46,107 nucleotides of DNA from an uncultured Ruminiclostridium sp. (GTDB taxonomy: Bacteria > Bacillota > Clostridia > Oscillospirales > Ruminococcaceae): contig CANQKE010000019.1 in the NCBI GenBank assembly GCA_947624435.1, forward strand, positions 1 to 46,107, given 5' to 3'. The translations under genes and the position numbers were made by a program. Of the stretch, positions 1-8,212 are shown in pieces. Each line of letters begins with the position of its first letter. The first letter of the stretch is position 1. The notes beneath the pieces are model-generated. The model was not told the origin of the DNA. It was given only the letters and a program-made list of their open reading frames with translations, and ran no database searches.

Positions 1-100
1 AACGAAGGCATACTTGCGTATGTCGAGCGAGGTTGACGCAGTATTGGCGGAAAGATGCCCGTAAAAACCGACTTGGGCTCGGCTCCCGCATGCCTATGCT
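1..100 (+). ncRNA. HEARO/omega-RNA-like structured RNA, 3' fragment
   Basis: No reading frame stays open across this stretch, but it can fold. GCATA (9-13) can pair with TATGC near 95-99, GCG with CGC, and CGAGC (24-28) with GCTCG (77-81). The internal block containing GATGCCCGT and AACCGACTTGGGC resembles, from memory, the conserved 3' core of HEARO RNAs, which are the omega-RNAs of IscB/IsrB-type mobile elements. The 5' part lies outside the window. No IscB-like protein is visible downstream, so this would be an ORF-less copy or remnant. The identification rests on recalled similarity only. Confidence 0.4.
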
Positions 101-256
101 ACCGCCTGTTTAGATAGAGCAAGGGAGATAGCGGAAAGCGAAAATTGCTACAAGATCAGTCTTATGACCGGTTCTAAACTGGAAAGTACGCTGAATTTTT
201 ATCGTAGGGCAGGGTATAATGATTCCGACAAGACCGCGTTCATCATGTGGCTATAA
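92..256 (+). pseudogene. GNAT acetyltransferase, C-terminal remnant
   Basis: The frame ending at the TAA of 254-256 reads as the last ~55 residues of a GCN5-type N-acetyltransferase. It has the acetyl-CoA-binding helix region (ATACLDRAREIAESENCYKI), then SLMTGSK and the terminal strand/helix with FYRRAGY and an FIMWL end. Upstream the same frame is closed by a stop at 62-64, and the expected RxxGxG loop is replaced by sequence belonging to the RNA-like element at 1-100. I infer a GNAT gene broken by that element, or a tail left by an insertion. The substrate cannot be told. Confidence 0.55.
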
Positions 257-281
257 TAAGAACATTTTCTAAGTGAATATA

Positions 282-317
282 AAAACACCGTTTACTGCTT
301 AAGGTAAACGGTGTTTT
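282..317. terminator. Bidirectional intrinsic terminator
   Basis: A 14-bp perfect inverted repeat (282-295 with 304-317, loop of 8) has A-rich and T-rich ends, so it can terminate on both strands. It closes the GNAT remnant on the plus strand and the tRNA-Met/tRNA-Glu transcript on the minus strand. Confidence 0.8.
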
Positions 318-331
318 CTAAAGTATTCATT

Positions 332-406
332 TGGTGACCCGTACGGGAATCGAACCCATGATTCCGCCGTGAAAGGGCGATGTCTTAACCTCTTGACCAA
401 CGGGCC
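332..406 (-). tRNA. tRNA-Glu (anticodon TTC)
   Basis: The minus strand gives a 75-nt cloverleaf. The acceptor stem GGCCCGT pairs with ACGGGTC (one G-T pair). The anticodon arm has loop CTTTCAC (anticodon TTC), the T loop is GGTTCGAATCC-type, and CCA is encoded at 334-332. It is the second gene of a two-tRNA transcript and ends just before the terminator at 282-317. Confidence 0.93.
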
Positions 407-410
407 TTAT

Positions 411-429
411 GTCTGAACGATGTTCAGAC
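411..429. repeat. Hairpin in tRNA spacer
   Basis: GTCTGAAC and GTTCAGAC form a perfect 8-bp inverted repeat with a 3-nt loop, filling most of the 37-nt spacer between the two tRNAs. It has no T-run, so it looks like an RNA-processing stem rather than a terminator. That role is inference. Confidence 0.6.
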
Positions 430-443
430 AGTCGTTTTTACGA

Positions 444-520
444 TGGTAGCGGTAGTCGGATTTGAACCAACGACACCCTGGGTATGAACCAAGTGCTCTA
501 GCCAACTGAGCTATACCGCC
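444..520 (-). tRNA. tRNA-Met-type (anticodon CAT)
   Basis: This is a 77-nt cloverleaf on the minus strand. The acceptor is GGCGGTA, the anticodon loop is TTCATAC between CTTGG and CCAGG, the T loop is GGTTCAAATCC and CCA is encoded. The acceptor begins with a normal G-C pair, so it is not the initiator. It is either elongator tRNA-Met or the CAT-anticodon tRNA-Ile2 whose C34 is modified to lysidine. I favour elongator Met. Confidence 0.9.
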
Positions 521-544
521 GTATGCGTTTTTAGCGACCTATTA

Positions 545-573
545 AGTATATCATATCGCTTTTGATTTGTCAA
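545..573 (-). promoter_or_regulatory. Sigma-A promoter of tRNA operon
   Basis: On the minus strand TTGACA (573-568) and TATACT (550-545) are separated by exactly 17 bases. The -10 box lies 25 nt before the first tRNA. This is near-consensus, as expected for a stable-RNA promoter. Confidence 0.85.
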
Positions 574-682
574 CCTTTTTTTCAAAATATTTGTCTTTTT
601 TTGAAAAAACCTGAAAAGTGCTAAGCTCAAACCGCAAATTGCAAAAGCGATATTTTGTTACGCCGTCAGTTCGTCTGTAATA

Positions 683-709
683 TTGACAAATTGTTTATTA
701 TGCTATACA
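683..709 (+). promoter_or_regulatory. Candidate promoter of GH51 gene
   Basis: TTGACA (683-688) is followed after 15 bases by TATACA (704-709), which carries an upstream TG (extended -10). The spacer is short. A second TATACA sits at 712-717, so the exact -10 is uncertain. Confidence 0.5.
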
Positions 710-792
710 ATTATACATAGTTTGATAAAAGCGTATGATCAAACGCGCTTACGATTTGAAGCGGTCATAAGACGATATTGGGGGATATAAAA

Positions 793-2991
793 ATGTACAG
801 TGTAAATATAGCTGTCGGGGAAAAGCTGACTGACGTTTCTAAAAGCCTGTACGGGCTTTTTTTTGAGGATATAAACAGGGCGGGAGACGGCGGACTGTAC
901 GCCGAGCTGCTGCGAAACCGCGCGTTTGACGACGGTATAATTCCCGAAGGCTGCAAATATGATCCTATGAATAAAACTATCACCTCGCCGACCGGCTGGG
1001 TATCATCGTTTGACTGCTGTGAAGCCGAAAGCATAGCGGGCTGGACGGCTAAAAACGGCGCTGAAATGCGGCTGATATCAAACGGTACGCTTAACGAAAA
1101 CAGAAAACGTGCGCTCAGCGTGGAATTTCACGGGGGTGAGATACAAAACGAGGGCTTTGACGGTATACCGATAGAAAAGGGCAAGAGTTATCGTTTTTAT
1201 ATGTTTGCAAGATCGGACACTAAAGCCGAGATAACAGTCTGCCTTTGCGGGCTGAACAAAGAGAGTTACTGCTACCATAGCTTTTGCGTAGATGGCGGCT
1301 ACAAAAGATACGAATGTGAAATGATAAGCGCCGCGGACGATAATAACGCGCGGCTGACGTTTACGGGAAATATCGGCGATATGGTAGTGTTCGGGTTTGT
1401 ATCGCTTTTTCCGACGGATACGTTTATGGGACGTGAAAACGGGCTGAGAAACGACCTTGTACAAAGGCTTTTGCAGTTAAAGCCCGCTTTTCTCAGATTT
1501 CCCGGAGGGTGTATCGTGGAAGGCTTTTCCAAACAGACCGCCTTTCGTTTCAAGGACACGATAGGACCTGTCTGGGAGCGCAAACCGCATTGGCTGCTTT
1601 GGTCGTATATGACGACAAACGGGCTTGGTTTTCATGAGTACCTGCAATTTTGCGAGGACGCGAAGATAGACGCAATGTATGTATGTAATTGCGGTATGAC
1701 CTGTCAGGGTAGATGCCCCGATTATTTCGACGATAAGCTGATAAATGAGTTTTTAGAGGATGCTGTACAAGCTATATTATACGCCCTTTCTCCCGCCGAT
1801 ACCGAATGGGGAGCAAAGCGCGCCGCAAACGGGCACCCCGAGCCTTTTGCCTGCCTTAAATATGTCGAGATAGGCAACGAGAACTGGGGCGGGGAATACG
1901 ATAAACGGTACGGCGCTTTTTACAAAAGGTTAAAGGAGCTTTTTCCGCAGCTCGTTTTTATTTCCACCGACCACACCGAAAGATCAGGGCTTAAGACTGA
2001 GTGCGTGGACGAGCATTTTTACTCTGACCCTATATTCTTTGCGGCTAACGCGAACAGGTACGATTCTTTTGACAGGAACGGCGTTGATATATATTGCGGA
2101 GAATACGCCTCAACTATAGGATGTAAGGCGGGCACACTGTACGGCGCGCTGGGAGAAGCGGCGTTCCTTACCGGGATAGAGCGCAATCAGGACAAGGTGA
2201 AAATGACCAGCTACGCACCTCTTTTCAAAAATGTAGACTGCGTGTCCTGGGAGCCCGATCTGATAGCCTTTGATAATCACAGAAGCTATGTTATACCGAG
2301 TTATCATATGCTTAAAATGTTCGCGGAAAACCGAGGGGATCATGTCTGCCGATGTGACATAGTCACCGAAAGCGACAGGCGTAAGGAAAGCGGCTGCTTT
2401 CGCCTTAAGGACGGCACTGTGATAAACGGGAATAAATTATCCGGCGAATTTGCAAAAGACGCTTTGCGTATTCGCTTTTGGGATAAGGGAACAGACGGCG
2501 AGGACCAGGATCACTACGATTTTACGGTCGAGGGCAATATCAGCCGCGTGATACATTATAACGGTTGGTCAAGCGAGGTGATATGCGACGATACTCCGTT
2601 CGATCCAAAGGAACTCAACAGCGTTGAAATAACTACCGACTGCGACAGTTTTAGTATTTATATAAACGGAAAAGAACTGCATTCCCGCACACTTGCTCCG
2701 ATACCGCACCTGTTCGGAGTATGCACGGTAGACAATGAAAACGGAGAGATCATAGCCAAGCTGGTAAATTTCAGCGAAGATAAAGTACAGGCAAAACTGT
2801 CCTGCGACAGAGCGTTTGATAAAGCTATAAACATGACCGTCCTTACCGCGCCCGGAAAGAACGCAAAAAACACCTTTGAAGAGCCGAACGCCGTTTGTCC
2901 TTATACCGTGCAGACAGTCCTGCCGGATAACGGAATGCTCGTATTAGAGCCGCTGTCGGTAAATGTTTTAAGAATTAAAATAAAAGCATAA
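793..2991 (+). CDS. Alpha-L-arabinofuranosidase, GH51
   Basis: The enzyme hydrolyses terminal non-reducing alpha-L-arabinofuranosyl residues from arabinan or arabinoxylan oligosaccharides. The family signature near the N terminus (GLFFEDINRAGDGGLYAELL) is followed by a CBM4/9-like beta-sandwich (about 60-190). The (beta/alpha)8 catalytic domain has the acid/base Glu in GNEN (E363) and the nucleophile in CGEYAS (E437), and a C-terminal beta-sandwich follows. The ATG at 793 is chosen over an upstream in-frame TTG at 778, because GGGGGA at 779-784 is then correctly placed as its ribosome site. At 732 residues it is longer than the classical ~500-residue GH51. The extra length includes the N-terminal module and an unusual insert around residues 530-640. 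There is no signal peptide, so it is probably cytoplasmic and acts on imported oligosaccharides. No sugar transporter is adjacent. Confidence 0.93.
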   Translation: MYSVNIAVGEKLTDVSKSLYGLFFEDINRAGDGGLYAELLRNRAFDDGIIPEGCKYDPMNKTITSPTGWVSSFDCCEAESIAGWTAKNGAEMRLISNGTLNENRKRALSVEFHGGEIQNEGFDGIPIEKGKSYRFYMFARSDTKAEITVCLCGLNKESYCYHSFCVDGGYKRYECEMISAADDNNARLTFTGNIGDMVVFGFVSLFPTDTFMGRENGLRNDLVQRLLQLKPAFLRFPGGCIVEGFSKQTAFRFKDTIGPVWERKPHWLLWSYMTTNGLGFHEYLQFCEDAKIDAMYVCNCGMTCQGRCPDYFDDKLINEFLEDAVQAILYALSPADTEWGAKRAANGHPEPFACLKYVEIGNENWGGEYDKRYGAFYKRLKELFPQLVFISTDHTERSGLKTECVDEHFYSDPIFFAANANRYDSFDRNGVDIYCGEYASTIGCKAGTLYGALGEAAFLTGIERNQDKVKMTSYAPLFKNVDCVSWEPDLIAFDNHRSYVIPSYHMLKMFAENRGDHVCRCDIVTESDRRKESGCFRLKDGTVINGNKLSGEFAKDALRIRFWDKGTDGEDQDHYDFTVEGNISRVIHYNGWSSEVICDDTPFDPKELNSVEITTDCDSFSIYINGKELHSRTLAPIPHLFGVCTVDNENGEIIAKLVNFSEDKVQAKLSCDRAFDKAINMTVLTAPGKNAKNTFEEPNAVCPYTVQTVLPDNGMLVLEPLSVNVLRIKIKA

Positions 2992-3032
2992 AAGGTCTTT
3001 ATTTCACTTTCACTTTTGTCAAAACTCTGCAA

Positions 3033-3061
3033 TTGACATTATGTCGATTTTATGATATAAT
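3033..3061 (+). promoter_or_regulatory. Consensus sigma-A promoter
   Basis: TTGACA (3033-3038), a 17-base spacer and TATAAT (3056-3061) match the consensus perfectly. It lies 110 bases before the PHP gene and probably drives the unit 3172-6260. Confidence 0.85.
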
Positions 3062-3171
3062 TATATGTGATTTTGATTGCTTGCGGGAATTAGCCCGCTT
3101 GCATTTCGGGCGTTGCATTATTTGTTTAATAGCCCTTTAATTATTCGACTACCGGAAAGAAGGCTGATTAA

Positions 3172-4011
3172 ATGAAAGCTGATCTGCACTGCCATACCAC
3201 CTTGTCCGACGGTTCTCTCGGAATAGAGGAAACTATAGCGCAGGCTAAAAGATACGGAATAGATTATTTTGCGCTTACGGATCACGATACGCTGGCGTCG
3301 TCGTCCCGTGCGGTCGTTTTGGGAGAGCGGTACGGCATCAAGGTCATACCCGCCGTGGAATTTTCCTGCTATGACAGCAAGAGAGATTCAAAAACGCATA
3401 TAATATGCTACAACCCGTTAAAGCCGGACAGGCTGGAGGGGCTGTGTCTGCGTACCTGTGAGCTGAGGAAAAAACGCGGCAAGCAGATGGCTATGAAGGT
3501 ACTGGAAAAATATCCGATAACGCTGGAAAGCATAATACGCTATGCAACCGGCAGCAAGGTCATATTCAAGTGCCATATAATGCACGCGTTGATGGATTAC
3601 GGCTACACTACCGACCTTTACGGCAAGGTATATGACGAGCTGTTTAATCCTAAGACCGGGCTTTGTGCCGATGAAGTCAGCACCGATATGCAGGATTATC
3701 CGGAGGTGCATTTCGTGCTGGAGCTTATCCATTCCGCCGGAGGGATAGCGGTGCTCGCTCACCCCAAGGTGTTCAACAATTTTGAACTGCTGGAGGAGCT
3801 GGCGGAAAACGGCAAGATAGACGGCGTGGAGATATGGCATTCCAGCGCGGACGAAACAACAAAAGAAAGACTTATAAAAACAGCGGATAAGTACGGTCTT
3901 ATTACGACCGGCGGATCGGATTTTCACGGATTTTACAATCACTATCCGATAGCTATCGGTACGCATTATACTCCCGATGAATCATTAAAACGTATACTCA
4001 GAGAGCAGTGA
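3172..4011 (+). CDS. PHP-domain phosphoesterase (YciV/TrpH-like)
   Basis: This is a 279-residue single-domain polymerase-and-histidinol-phosphatase fold protein. The metal ligands are recognisable in order: the N-terminal DLHCHT, TDHDT (about 37-41), the E of AVEFS, LAHP (about 193-196) and the C-terminal GGSDFHG (about 244-250). Related proteins are 3',5'-nucleotide phosphatases or 5'-3' exonucleases (YciV/RNase AM, TrpH). Which substrate is used here cannot be read from sequence. AAGAAGG precedes the ATG. It is the first gene after the perfect promoter at 3033 and is followed after 12 bases by malic enzyme, so the two are probably co-transcribed. Confidence 0.85.
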   Translation: MKADLHCHTTLSDGSLGIEETIAQAKRYGIDYFALTDHDTLASSSRAVVLGERYGIKVIPAVEFSCYDSKRDSKTHIICYNPLKPDRLEGLCLRTCELRKKRGKQMAMKVLEKYPITLESIIRYATGSKVIFKCHIMHALMDYGYTTDLYGKVYDELFNPKTGLCADEVSTDMQDYPEVHFVLELIHSAGGIAVLAHPKVFNNFELLEELAENGKIDGVEIWHSSADETTKERLIKTADKYGLITTGGSDFHGFYNHYPIAIGTHYTPDESLKRILREQ

Positions 4012-4023
4012 AAAGGAATAAAT

Positions 4024-5181
4024 ATGGACGTAAAAGAAAAAGCGCTTGAAAAGCATTATGAATGGCAGGGAAAGATAGAAGTCATATCCCGCGCACCCAT
4101 AAATACGGCGGAGGACCTTTCGCTTGCATACACCCCCGGAGTTGCGCAGGCATGCCTTGAGATAGAAAAAGACCCGTCGCTTTCCTATAAGCTGACCCGC
4201 CGCAAAAATCTGGTGGCGGTGATAACCGACGGTACGGCTGTGCTGGGGCTGGGCGATATCGGCGGACTTGCCGGTATGCCGGTAATGGAGGGAAAATGCT
4301 GCCTGTTCAAAGAATTTGCCGGGGTAGACGCTTTCCCGCTTTGCATAAAGTCTAAAGACGTCGATGAGATAGTACATACCATAGAGCTTATCTCTGACAG
4401 CTTCGGCGGGATAAATATCGAGGATATTTCCGCGCCGCGCTGCTTTGAAATAGAAAAGCGGCTTAAAGAAAAGCTGGATATTCCGGTGTTCCATGACGAC
4501 CAGCACGGTACGGCTATCGTTGTGGCCGCCGCTATGATAAACGCGGTGCGCTGCGCCGGAAAGCAGTTGTCCGACGTTACCGTCGTTATAAACGGAGCGG
4601 GCGCCGCCGGTATCGCTATCGGTAAATTCCTCCTTGAAATGGGGATAGGCGATCTTATAATGGTGGATATAAACGGTATAATAGACAGGGAAACCGTGTA
4701 TGATAATCCCGCGCATGCCGAGATATCCAAAATCACTAACAAGCATAATAAAAAAGGAAAGCTTGCCGATGCGCTTAAAGGCGCGGATGTGTTTGTCGGC
4801 GTTTCCCGTCCGAAGCTAGTCACCGAAGAAATGGTGGCTTCAATGGCGGACAAGCCTATTGTTTTCGCAATGGCAAATCCCGAGCCGGAAATAATGCCGG
4901 AGCTTGCCAAAAAAGCGGGAGCGTACATAGTAGGCACCGGCAGGAGCGATTTTCCAAATCAGATAAATAACGTATTGGTATTCCCGGGAATATTCAAGGG
5001 CGCGCTGTCTGTCGGCGCTAAAGCTATTACCGAGGAAATGAAGAAAGCGGCGGCTTATGCTATCGCGGATATCGTTACCGCAGATAAGTTGTCGCCGGAA
5101 TACATAATACCGAGCCCGCTTGATAAATCGGTCGCAAAAGCGGTAGCCGACGCGGTCGCAAAAGCGGCGGAGAAAGGATAA
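4024..5181 (+). CDS. NAD(P)-dependent malic enzyme
   Basis: The enzyme carries out oxidative decarboxylation of malate to pyruvate and CO2 with reduction of NAD(P), linking C4 acids to pyruvate. The 385-residue length fits the short bacterial form without a phosphotransacetylase fusion. Family motifs include LAYTPGVA, the malate/metal-binding FHDDQHGTA (about 156-164), the Rossmann motif INGAGAAG (about 188-195) and MANPEPE near the C terminus. AAAAGG lies upstream of the ATG. It starts 12 bases after the PHP gene and ends 4 bases before the TSCPD gene, consistent with one transcript. It is cytoplasmic. Confidence 0.93.
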   Translation: MDVKEKALEKHYEWQGKIEVISRAPINTAEDLSLAYTPGVAQACLEIEKDPSLSYKLTRRKNLVAVITDGTAVLGLGDIGGLAGMPVMEGKCCLFKEFAGVDAFPLCIKSKDVDEIVHTIELISDSFGGINIEDISAPRCFEIEKRLKEKLDIPVFHDDQHGTAIVVAAAMINAVRCAGKQLSDVTVVINGAGAAGIAIGKFLLEMGIGDLIMVDINGIIDRETVYDNPAHAEISKITNKHNKKGKLADALKGADVFVGVSRPKLVTEEMVASMADKPIVFAMANPEPEIMPELAKKAGAYIVGTGRSDFPNQINNVLVFPGIFKGALSVGAKAITEEMKKAAAYAIADIVTADKLSPEYIIPSPLDKSVAKAVADAVAKAAEKG

Positions 5182-5185
5182 AAAC

Positions 5186-5437
5186 ATGTACGAATATTTG
5201 CCCAAGGGCGTTTGCTCTCAGAAAATGATGTTTGACATCGAGGACGGAGTTATAAAAGAACTTAAGGTCATAGGCGGCTGTAACGGCAATCTTAAAGGAA
5301 TATCCTCACTCGTAAAGGGAATGACGGTGGAGGAAGCTATAAAGCGTCTTGACGGGATAAAGTGCGGATTTAAGAACACCTCCTGTCCCGATCAGATAGC
5401 ACAGGCGCTGAAAGCTTATCTAAACTCTGAACAGTAA
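5186..5437 (+). CDS. TSCPD domain protein (TIGR03905-type)
   Basis: This 83-residue protein consists almost entirely of a TSCPD domain, with the motif read here as NTSCPDQ at about 64-70. Two further cysteines occur in VCSQKM and GGCNGN. The same domain appears at the C terminus of some B12-dependent ribonucleotide reductases and as small stand-alone proteins in Clostridia. A thiol or metal role is suspected for the family but not established. It starts 4 bases after malic enzyme. Confidence 0.85.
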   Translation: MYEYLPKGVCSQKMMFDIEDGVIKELKVIGGCNGNLKGISSLVKGMTVEEAIKRLDGIKCGFKNTSCPDQIAQALKAYLNSEQ

Positions 5438-5458
5438 GGCTTTTAAGAGAGGATATTT

Positions 5459-5899
5459 ATGAAAATAATGGCGGTCGATTACGGCGACAGTCACACCGGA
5501 CTTGCCTGCTGTGACAGGACGGAAACGCTTGCCTCCCCATTAGGGATAATAAACGAGCGTGATTTTAATATATGTGCGCAAAAGGTCGCCGCTGCCGCGG
5601 TGGAATATGAGGTCGGCGAGGTTGTCGTCGGTAATCCTATCAATATGAACGGCACTTTAGGTCCGAGAAGTGAAAAGTGCCGTCAGTTTGCCGATCTGCT
5701 CAGCAATTACCTTGAGATACCGGTAGTAATGTGGGACGAGCGTTCCACCACCGTTACCGCGCATAATATGATGAACGAGGTGAACAAGCGCGGCAAAAAG
5801 CGCAAGGCGGTCATCGACGCGGTGGCTGCTGCCGTGATACTGGAAAATTATCTGGCATATAAGGCCAATATGCGCAAAAATCAGACAAACAGCGAATAA
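5459..5899 (+). CDS. ruvX: RuvX/YqgF family pre-16S rRNA nuclease
   Basis: This 146-residue RNase H-fold protein of the YqgF family has the N-terminal strand MAVDYGDSHTG, with the catalytic Asp in VDYG. VVGNP lies at about 58-62, WDERSTT at about 93-99 (second acidic residue), and a C-terminal VIDAVAAAVIL carries the third acidic residue. The family was annotated as a putative Holliday junction resolvase, and in E. coli it functions in 5' processing of 16S rRNA. AGAGAGG precedes the ATG. Length and motif order are normal. Confidence 0.92.
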   Translation: MKIMAVDYGDSHTGLACCDRTETLASPLGIINERDFNICAQKVAAAAVEYEVGEVVVGNPINMNGTLGPRSEKCRQFADLLSNYLEIPVVMWDERSTTVTAHNMMNEVNKRGKKRKAVIDAVAAAVILENYLAYKANMRKNQTNSE

Positions 5900-5972
5900 A
5901 TAACTGTCGGCATACATAATATTAACCGTATGAAAATGGAACGGGCGTTATGCTCCGGAAGCGGGTGATGTT

Positions 5973-6260
5973 ATGATATGCCGTTTTTCCGATTTACGGT
6001 GCAAGGAAGTGATAAGTATAAAAACCGGTCGGCGGATAGGTTTTGTCGATGATATCGAATTTGACAGCTGCACCGCGAAAATATGCCGGATAATAGTGTT
6101 CGGAAAGAGCAAATTATTCGGGCTGCTGGGCAGGGAGGACGACCTTATCATCAACTGGTGCGATATCGAGATAATAGGTGAGGACACTATACTTGTATGC
6201 TGCGATATTCCGTCCGTCGGGAAAAAGAAAGGCGGTTTTCTGCAAAAACTGCTTAACTAA
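5973..6260 (+). CDS. YlmC/YmxH family PRC-barrel protein
   Basis: This is a 95-residue small beta-barrel protein of the YlmC/YmxH family. Its core reads RCKEVISIKTGRRIG, with FVDDIEF and then an EDDLIINW strand followed by a lysine-rich tail. The family is conserved in endospore formers and YmxH is associated with sporulation. The molecular role is unknown. It has a weak ribosome site (GGGTGA) and starts 73 bases after ruvX. It is probably the last gene of the unit that begins at 3172. Confidence 0.82.
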   Translation: MICRFSDLRCKEVISIKTGRRIGFVDDIEFDSCTAKICRIIVFGKSKLFGLLGREDDLIINWCDIEIIGEDTILVCCDIPSVGKKKGGFLQKLLN

Positions 6261-6292
6261 AGGGATTTTTGCAGGTTTTTCCGGTAAAACTC

Positions 6293-6321
6293 TTGACAAG
6301 CAGGGAAAATTATGCTAAAAT
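6293..6321 (+). promoter_or_regulatory. Sigma-A promoter of rpsB-tsf
   Basis: TTGACA (6293-6298), a 17-base spacer and TAAAAT (6316-6321) preceded by TG (extended -10). It is positioned 120 bases before the rpsB start. Confidence 0.85.
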
Positions 6322-6441
6322 AATTAAGCTGTGCTTTTGCGCGGCAAATCCACACGCGTCGTATAAGGCTCTTTGGTGCAGTATTGCTTGAGTCTGTAAG
6401 CGCGCGGAGGAAAAAACCAAAAAACAAGGAGGACACTACTA
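6322..6441 (+). promoter_or_regulatory. rpsB 5' leader, ~115 nt
   Basis: An unusually long untranslated leader separates the promoter at 6293 from the rpsB ATG. It contains short complementary GC runs (GCGCGG at about 6339 and 6400). Ribosomal protein operons often bind their own product here, and S2-binding leaders are known in other bacteria. I cannot assign this one to a described class. Confidence 0.35.
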
Positions 6442-7218
6442 ATGGCAGTAGTATCAATGAAACAGCTTCTTGAGGCCGGAGTTCATTTCGGACACCAGAC
6501 AAGAAGATGGAACCCCAAAATGGCGCCCTATATCTTTACGGAGAGAAACGGCATTTACATCATCGATCTTCAGAAGACCGTGAAAAAGCTGGACGAGGCT
6601 TACAACTTCATTCATGACGTTGCGGCAAACGGTGAAGAAATACTGTTTGTAGGCACCAAAAAGCAGGCTGCCGATTCTATCAAGGAAGAGGCGGAGAGAG
6701 CAAACGCTCATTATGTAAACGCAAGATGGCTCGGCGGTATGATGACCAACTTCAAGACTATCCGCAAGAGGATCAAGAGACTTGAACAGCTCCACGCTAT
6801 GGAGACTGACGGAACCTTTGATCTGCTTCCCAAAAAGGAAGTAGTAAAGCTCAATCTTGAGATAGAAAAGCTTGAAAAGTTCCTCGGCGGTATCAAGAAC
6901 ATGGAAAAGCTGCCCGGCGCTCTGTTCGTTGTTGACCCCCGCAAGGAAAAGATATCCGTTGCAGAGGCTAAGAAGCTCGGCATACCGGTAGTCGCTATAG
7001 TTGACACCAACTGCGACCCCGACGAGATAGACTATGTTATCCCCGGCAACGATGACGCTATCCGCGCAGTAAAGCTCATCGCCGGCGCAATGGCAGACGC
7101 TATTATCGAAGCAAGACAGGGTGAGACCGTTCAGTCCGACGAAGAGCCCGAATATAAAGAAGACGTTGAATCCGCTGAAGCACCGGCTGAAGAGCCCGCC
7201 GAAGCAACAGAAGAATAA
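6442..7218 (+). CDS. rpsB: 30S ribosomal protein S2
   Basis: This is a component of the small ribosomal subunit, needed for late assembly and for S1 or mRNA accommodation. Family motifs include [11 protein letters not shown] at the N terminus, NPKMAPYIF, the WLGGMMTNF block (about 94-102) and the DTNCDP region (about 189-194). The 258-residue length is usual, with an acidic Glu/Ala/Pro-rich tail. AAGGAGG stands 7 bases before the ATG. It is followed by tsf after 17 bases, the standard bacterial pair. Confidence 0.97.
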   Translation: MAVVSMKQLLEAGVHFGHQTRRWNPKMAPYIFTERNGIYIIDLQKTVKKLDEAYNFIHDVAANGEEILFVGTKKQAADSIKEEAERANAHYVNARWLGGMMTNFKTIRKRIKRLEQLHAMETDGTFDLLPKKEVVKLNLEIEKLEKFLGGIKNMEKLPGALFVVDPRKEKISVAEAKKLGIPVVAIVDTNCDPDEIDYVIPGNDDAIRAVKLIAGAMADAIIEARQGETVQSDEEPEYKEDVESAEAPAEEPAEATEE

Positions 7219-7235
7219 TAAAGGAGTTAAATTAA

Positions 7236-8156
7236 ATGGCTATATCAGCACAAGATGTAAAAGCGTTGAAGGACCTTACCAACTGCGGTCTTATGGACTG
7301 CAAAAAAGCGCTTGAGCAGACCAACGGCGACGTTGACGCCGCTATAAAGTATTTAAGAGAAAACGGTCTTGCTAAGGCTGCCAAGAAGTCCGGCAGGATC
7401 GCTGCTGAAGGTCTTGTATACGCAAAGATAGACGAAGCTAAGAAGATTGGCGCTATCGTAGAGGTAAACAGCGAGACCGACTTTGCGGCTAAGTCCGAAA
7501 GATTTGTTGAATTTGTTGATATCGTAGCTCAGGCTGTTATCGACAGCGACGCAGAGGACGTTGAAGCGCTCAAGGCTTACAAGCCCGCAGGCAGCGACGA
7601 TACCATCGGCGATATCCTTACCGAGAGGATTGCTACCATCAGCGAGAATATCCAGATACGTCGTTTCAAGAGAATGACCGGCGATCTGTTCTCCTATATC
7701 CATAATGGCGGCGGTTCTATCATAGGCGCTATGATAAAGATAGAAGCCGACGATACAAACGACGACGCTGTTAAGGTATGCGCAAAGGATCTGCTGCTCC
7801 AGATAACTGCCAGCAGCCCGCAGTATGTAAATCAGCAGGACGTTCCCGCGTCTGTTATCGAAGAAGAGAAGAACATTCAGCTTGAGATCGTCAAGAAGGA
7901 AAACGCGGAATCTCCCAAGCCCAAGCCGGAAAACGTGCTTGAGAAGATAGTAGAAGGCAGAATGAGAAAGTTCACCGAGGATATCTGTCTGCTCAATCAG
8001 CCTTATGTAAAAGACCCCAATCTCACAGTTGCAAAGTATATCGCTTCTGTAGGCAAGAATATCAAGGTGGTAGATTTCGTTCGTTACGAAAAGGGCGAGG
8101 GTATCCAGAAGAAAGAGGATAACTTCGCAGACGAAGTTGCATCTATGGTCAAGTAA
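7236..8156 (+). CDS. tsf: Elongation factor Ts
   Basis: EF-Ts is the guanine-nucleotide exchange factor for EF-Tu. The N-terminal UBA-like domain contains LTNCGLMDCKKAL and the signature ENGLAKAAKKSGR. The core follows with SETDFAAKS, contacting EF-Tu, and a C-terminal repeat. The 306-residue length is normal. AAAGGAG is placed 8 bases before the ATG. It is co-transcribed with rpsB and ends before the hairpin at 8183. Confidence 0.97.
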   Translation: MAISAQDVKALKDLTNCGLMDCKKALEQTNGDVDAAIKYLRENGLAKAAKKSGRIAAEGLVYAKIDEAKKIGAIVEVNSETDFAAKSERFVEFVDIVAQAVIDSDAEDVEALKAYKPAGSDDTIGDILTERIATISENIQIRRFKRMTGDLFSYIHNGGGSIIGAMIKIEADDTNDDAVKVCAKDLLLQITASSPQYVNQQDVPASVIEEEKNIQLEIVKKENAESPKPKPENVLEKIVEGRMRKFTEDICLLNQPYVKDPNLTVAKYIASVGKNIKVVDFVRYEKGEGIQKKEDNFADEVASMVK

Positions 8157-8182
8157 AACTTAAAGCACAATAACTACAACGC

Positions 8183-8208
8183 AACGCCGGCCCGTCAGGG
8201 TCGGCGTT
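8183..8208. terminator. rpsB-tsf terminator
   Basis: AACGCCG (8183-8189) pairs with CGGCGTT (8202-8208). The stem extends inward by a G-T and three C-G pairs around a 4-base loop. The T-run is short, so this is a GC-rich hairpin between convergent genes that can serve both directions. Confidence 0.65.
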
Positions 8209-8212
8209 TGAG

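Noticed and set aside
281-317. GTTTAC/GTAAAC similarity between the terminator at 282 and the palindrome at 22208
   Set aside because: Shared six-base words with different spacing and context; chance similarity is sufficient.
3985-4937. Two long minus-strand frames (about 250 codons each) opposite malic enzyme
   Set aside because: They mirror the codon pattern of a convincing malic enzyme gene, lack ribosome sites and family motifs, and are overlap artefacts of a GC-biased third position.
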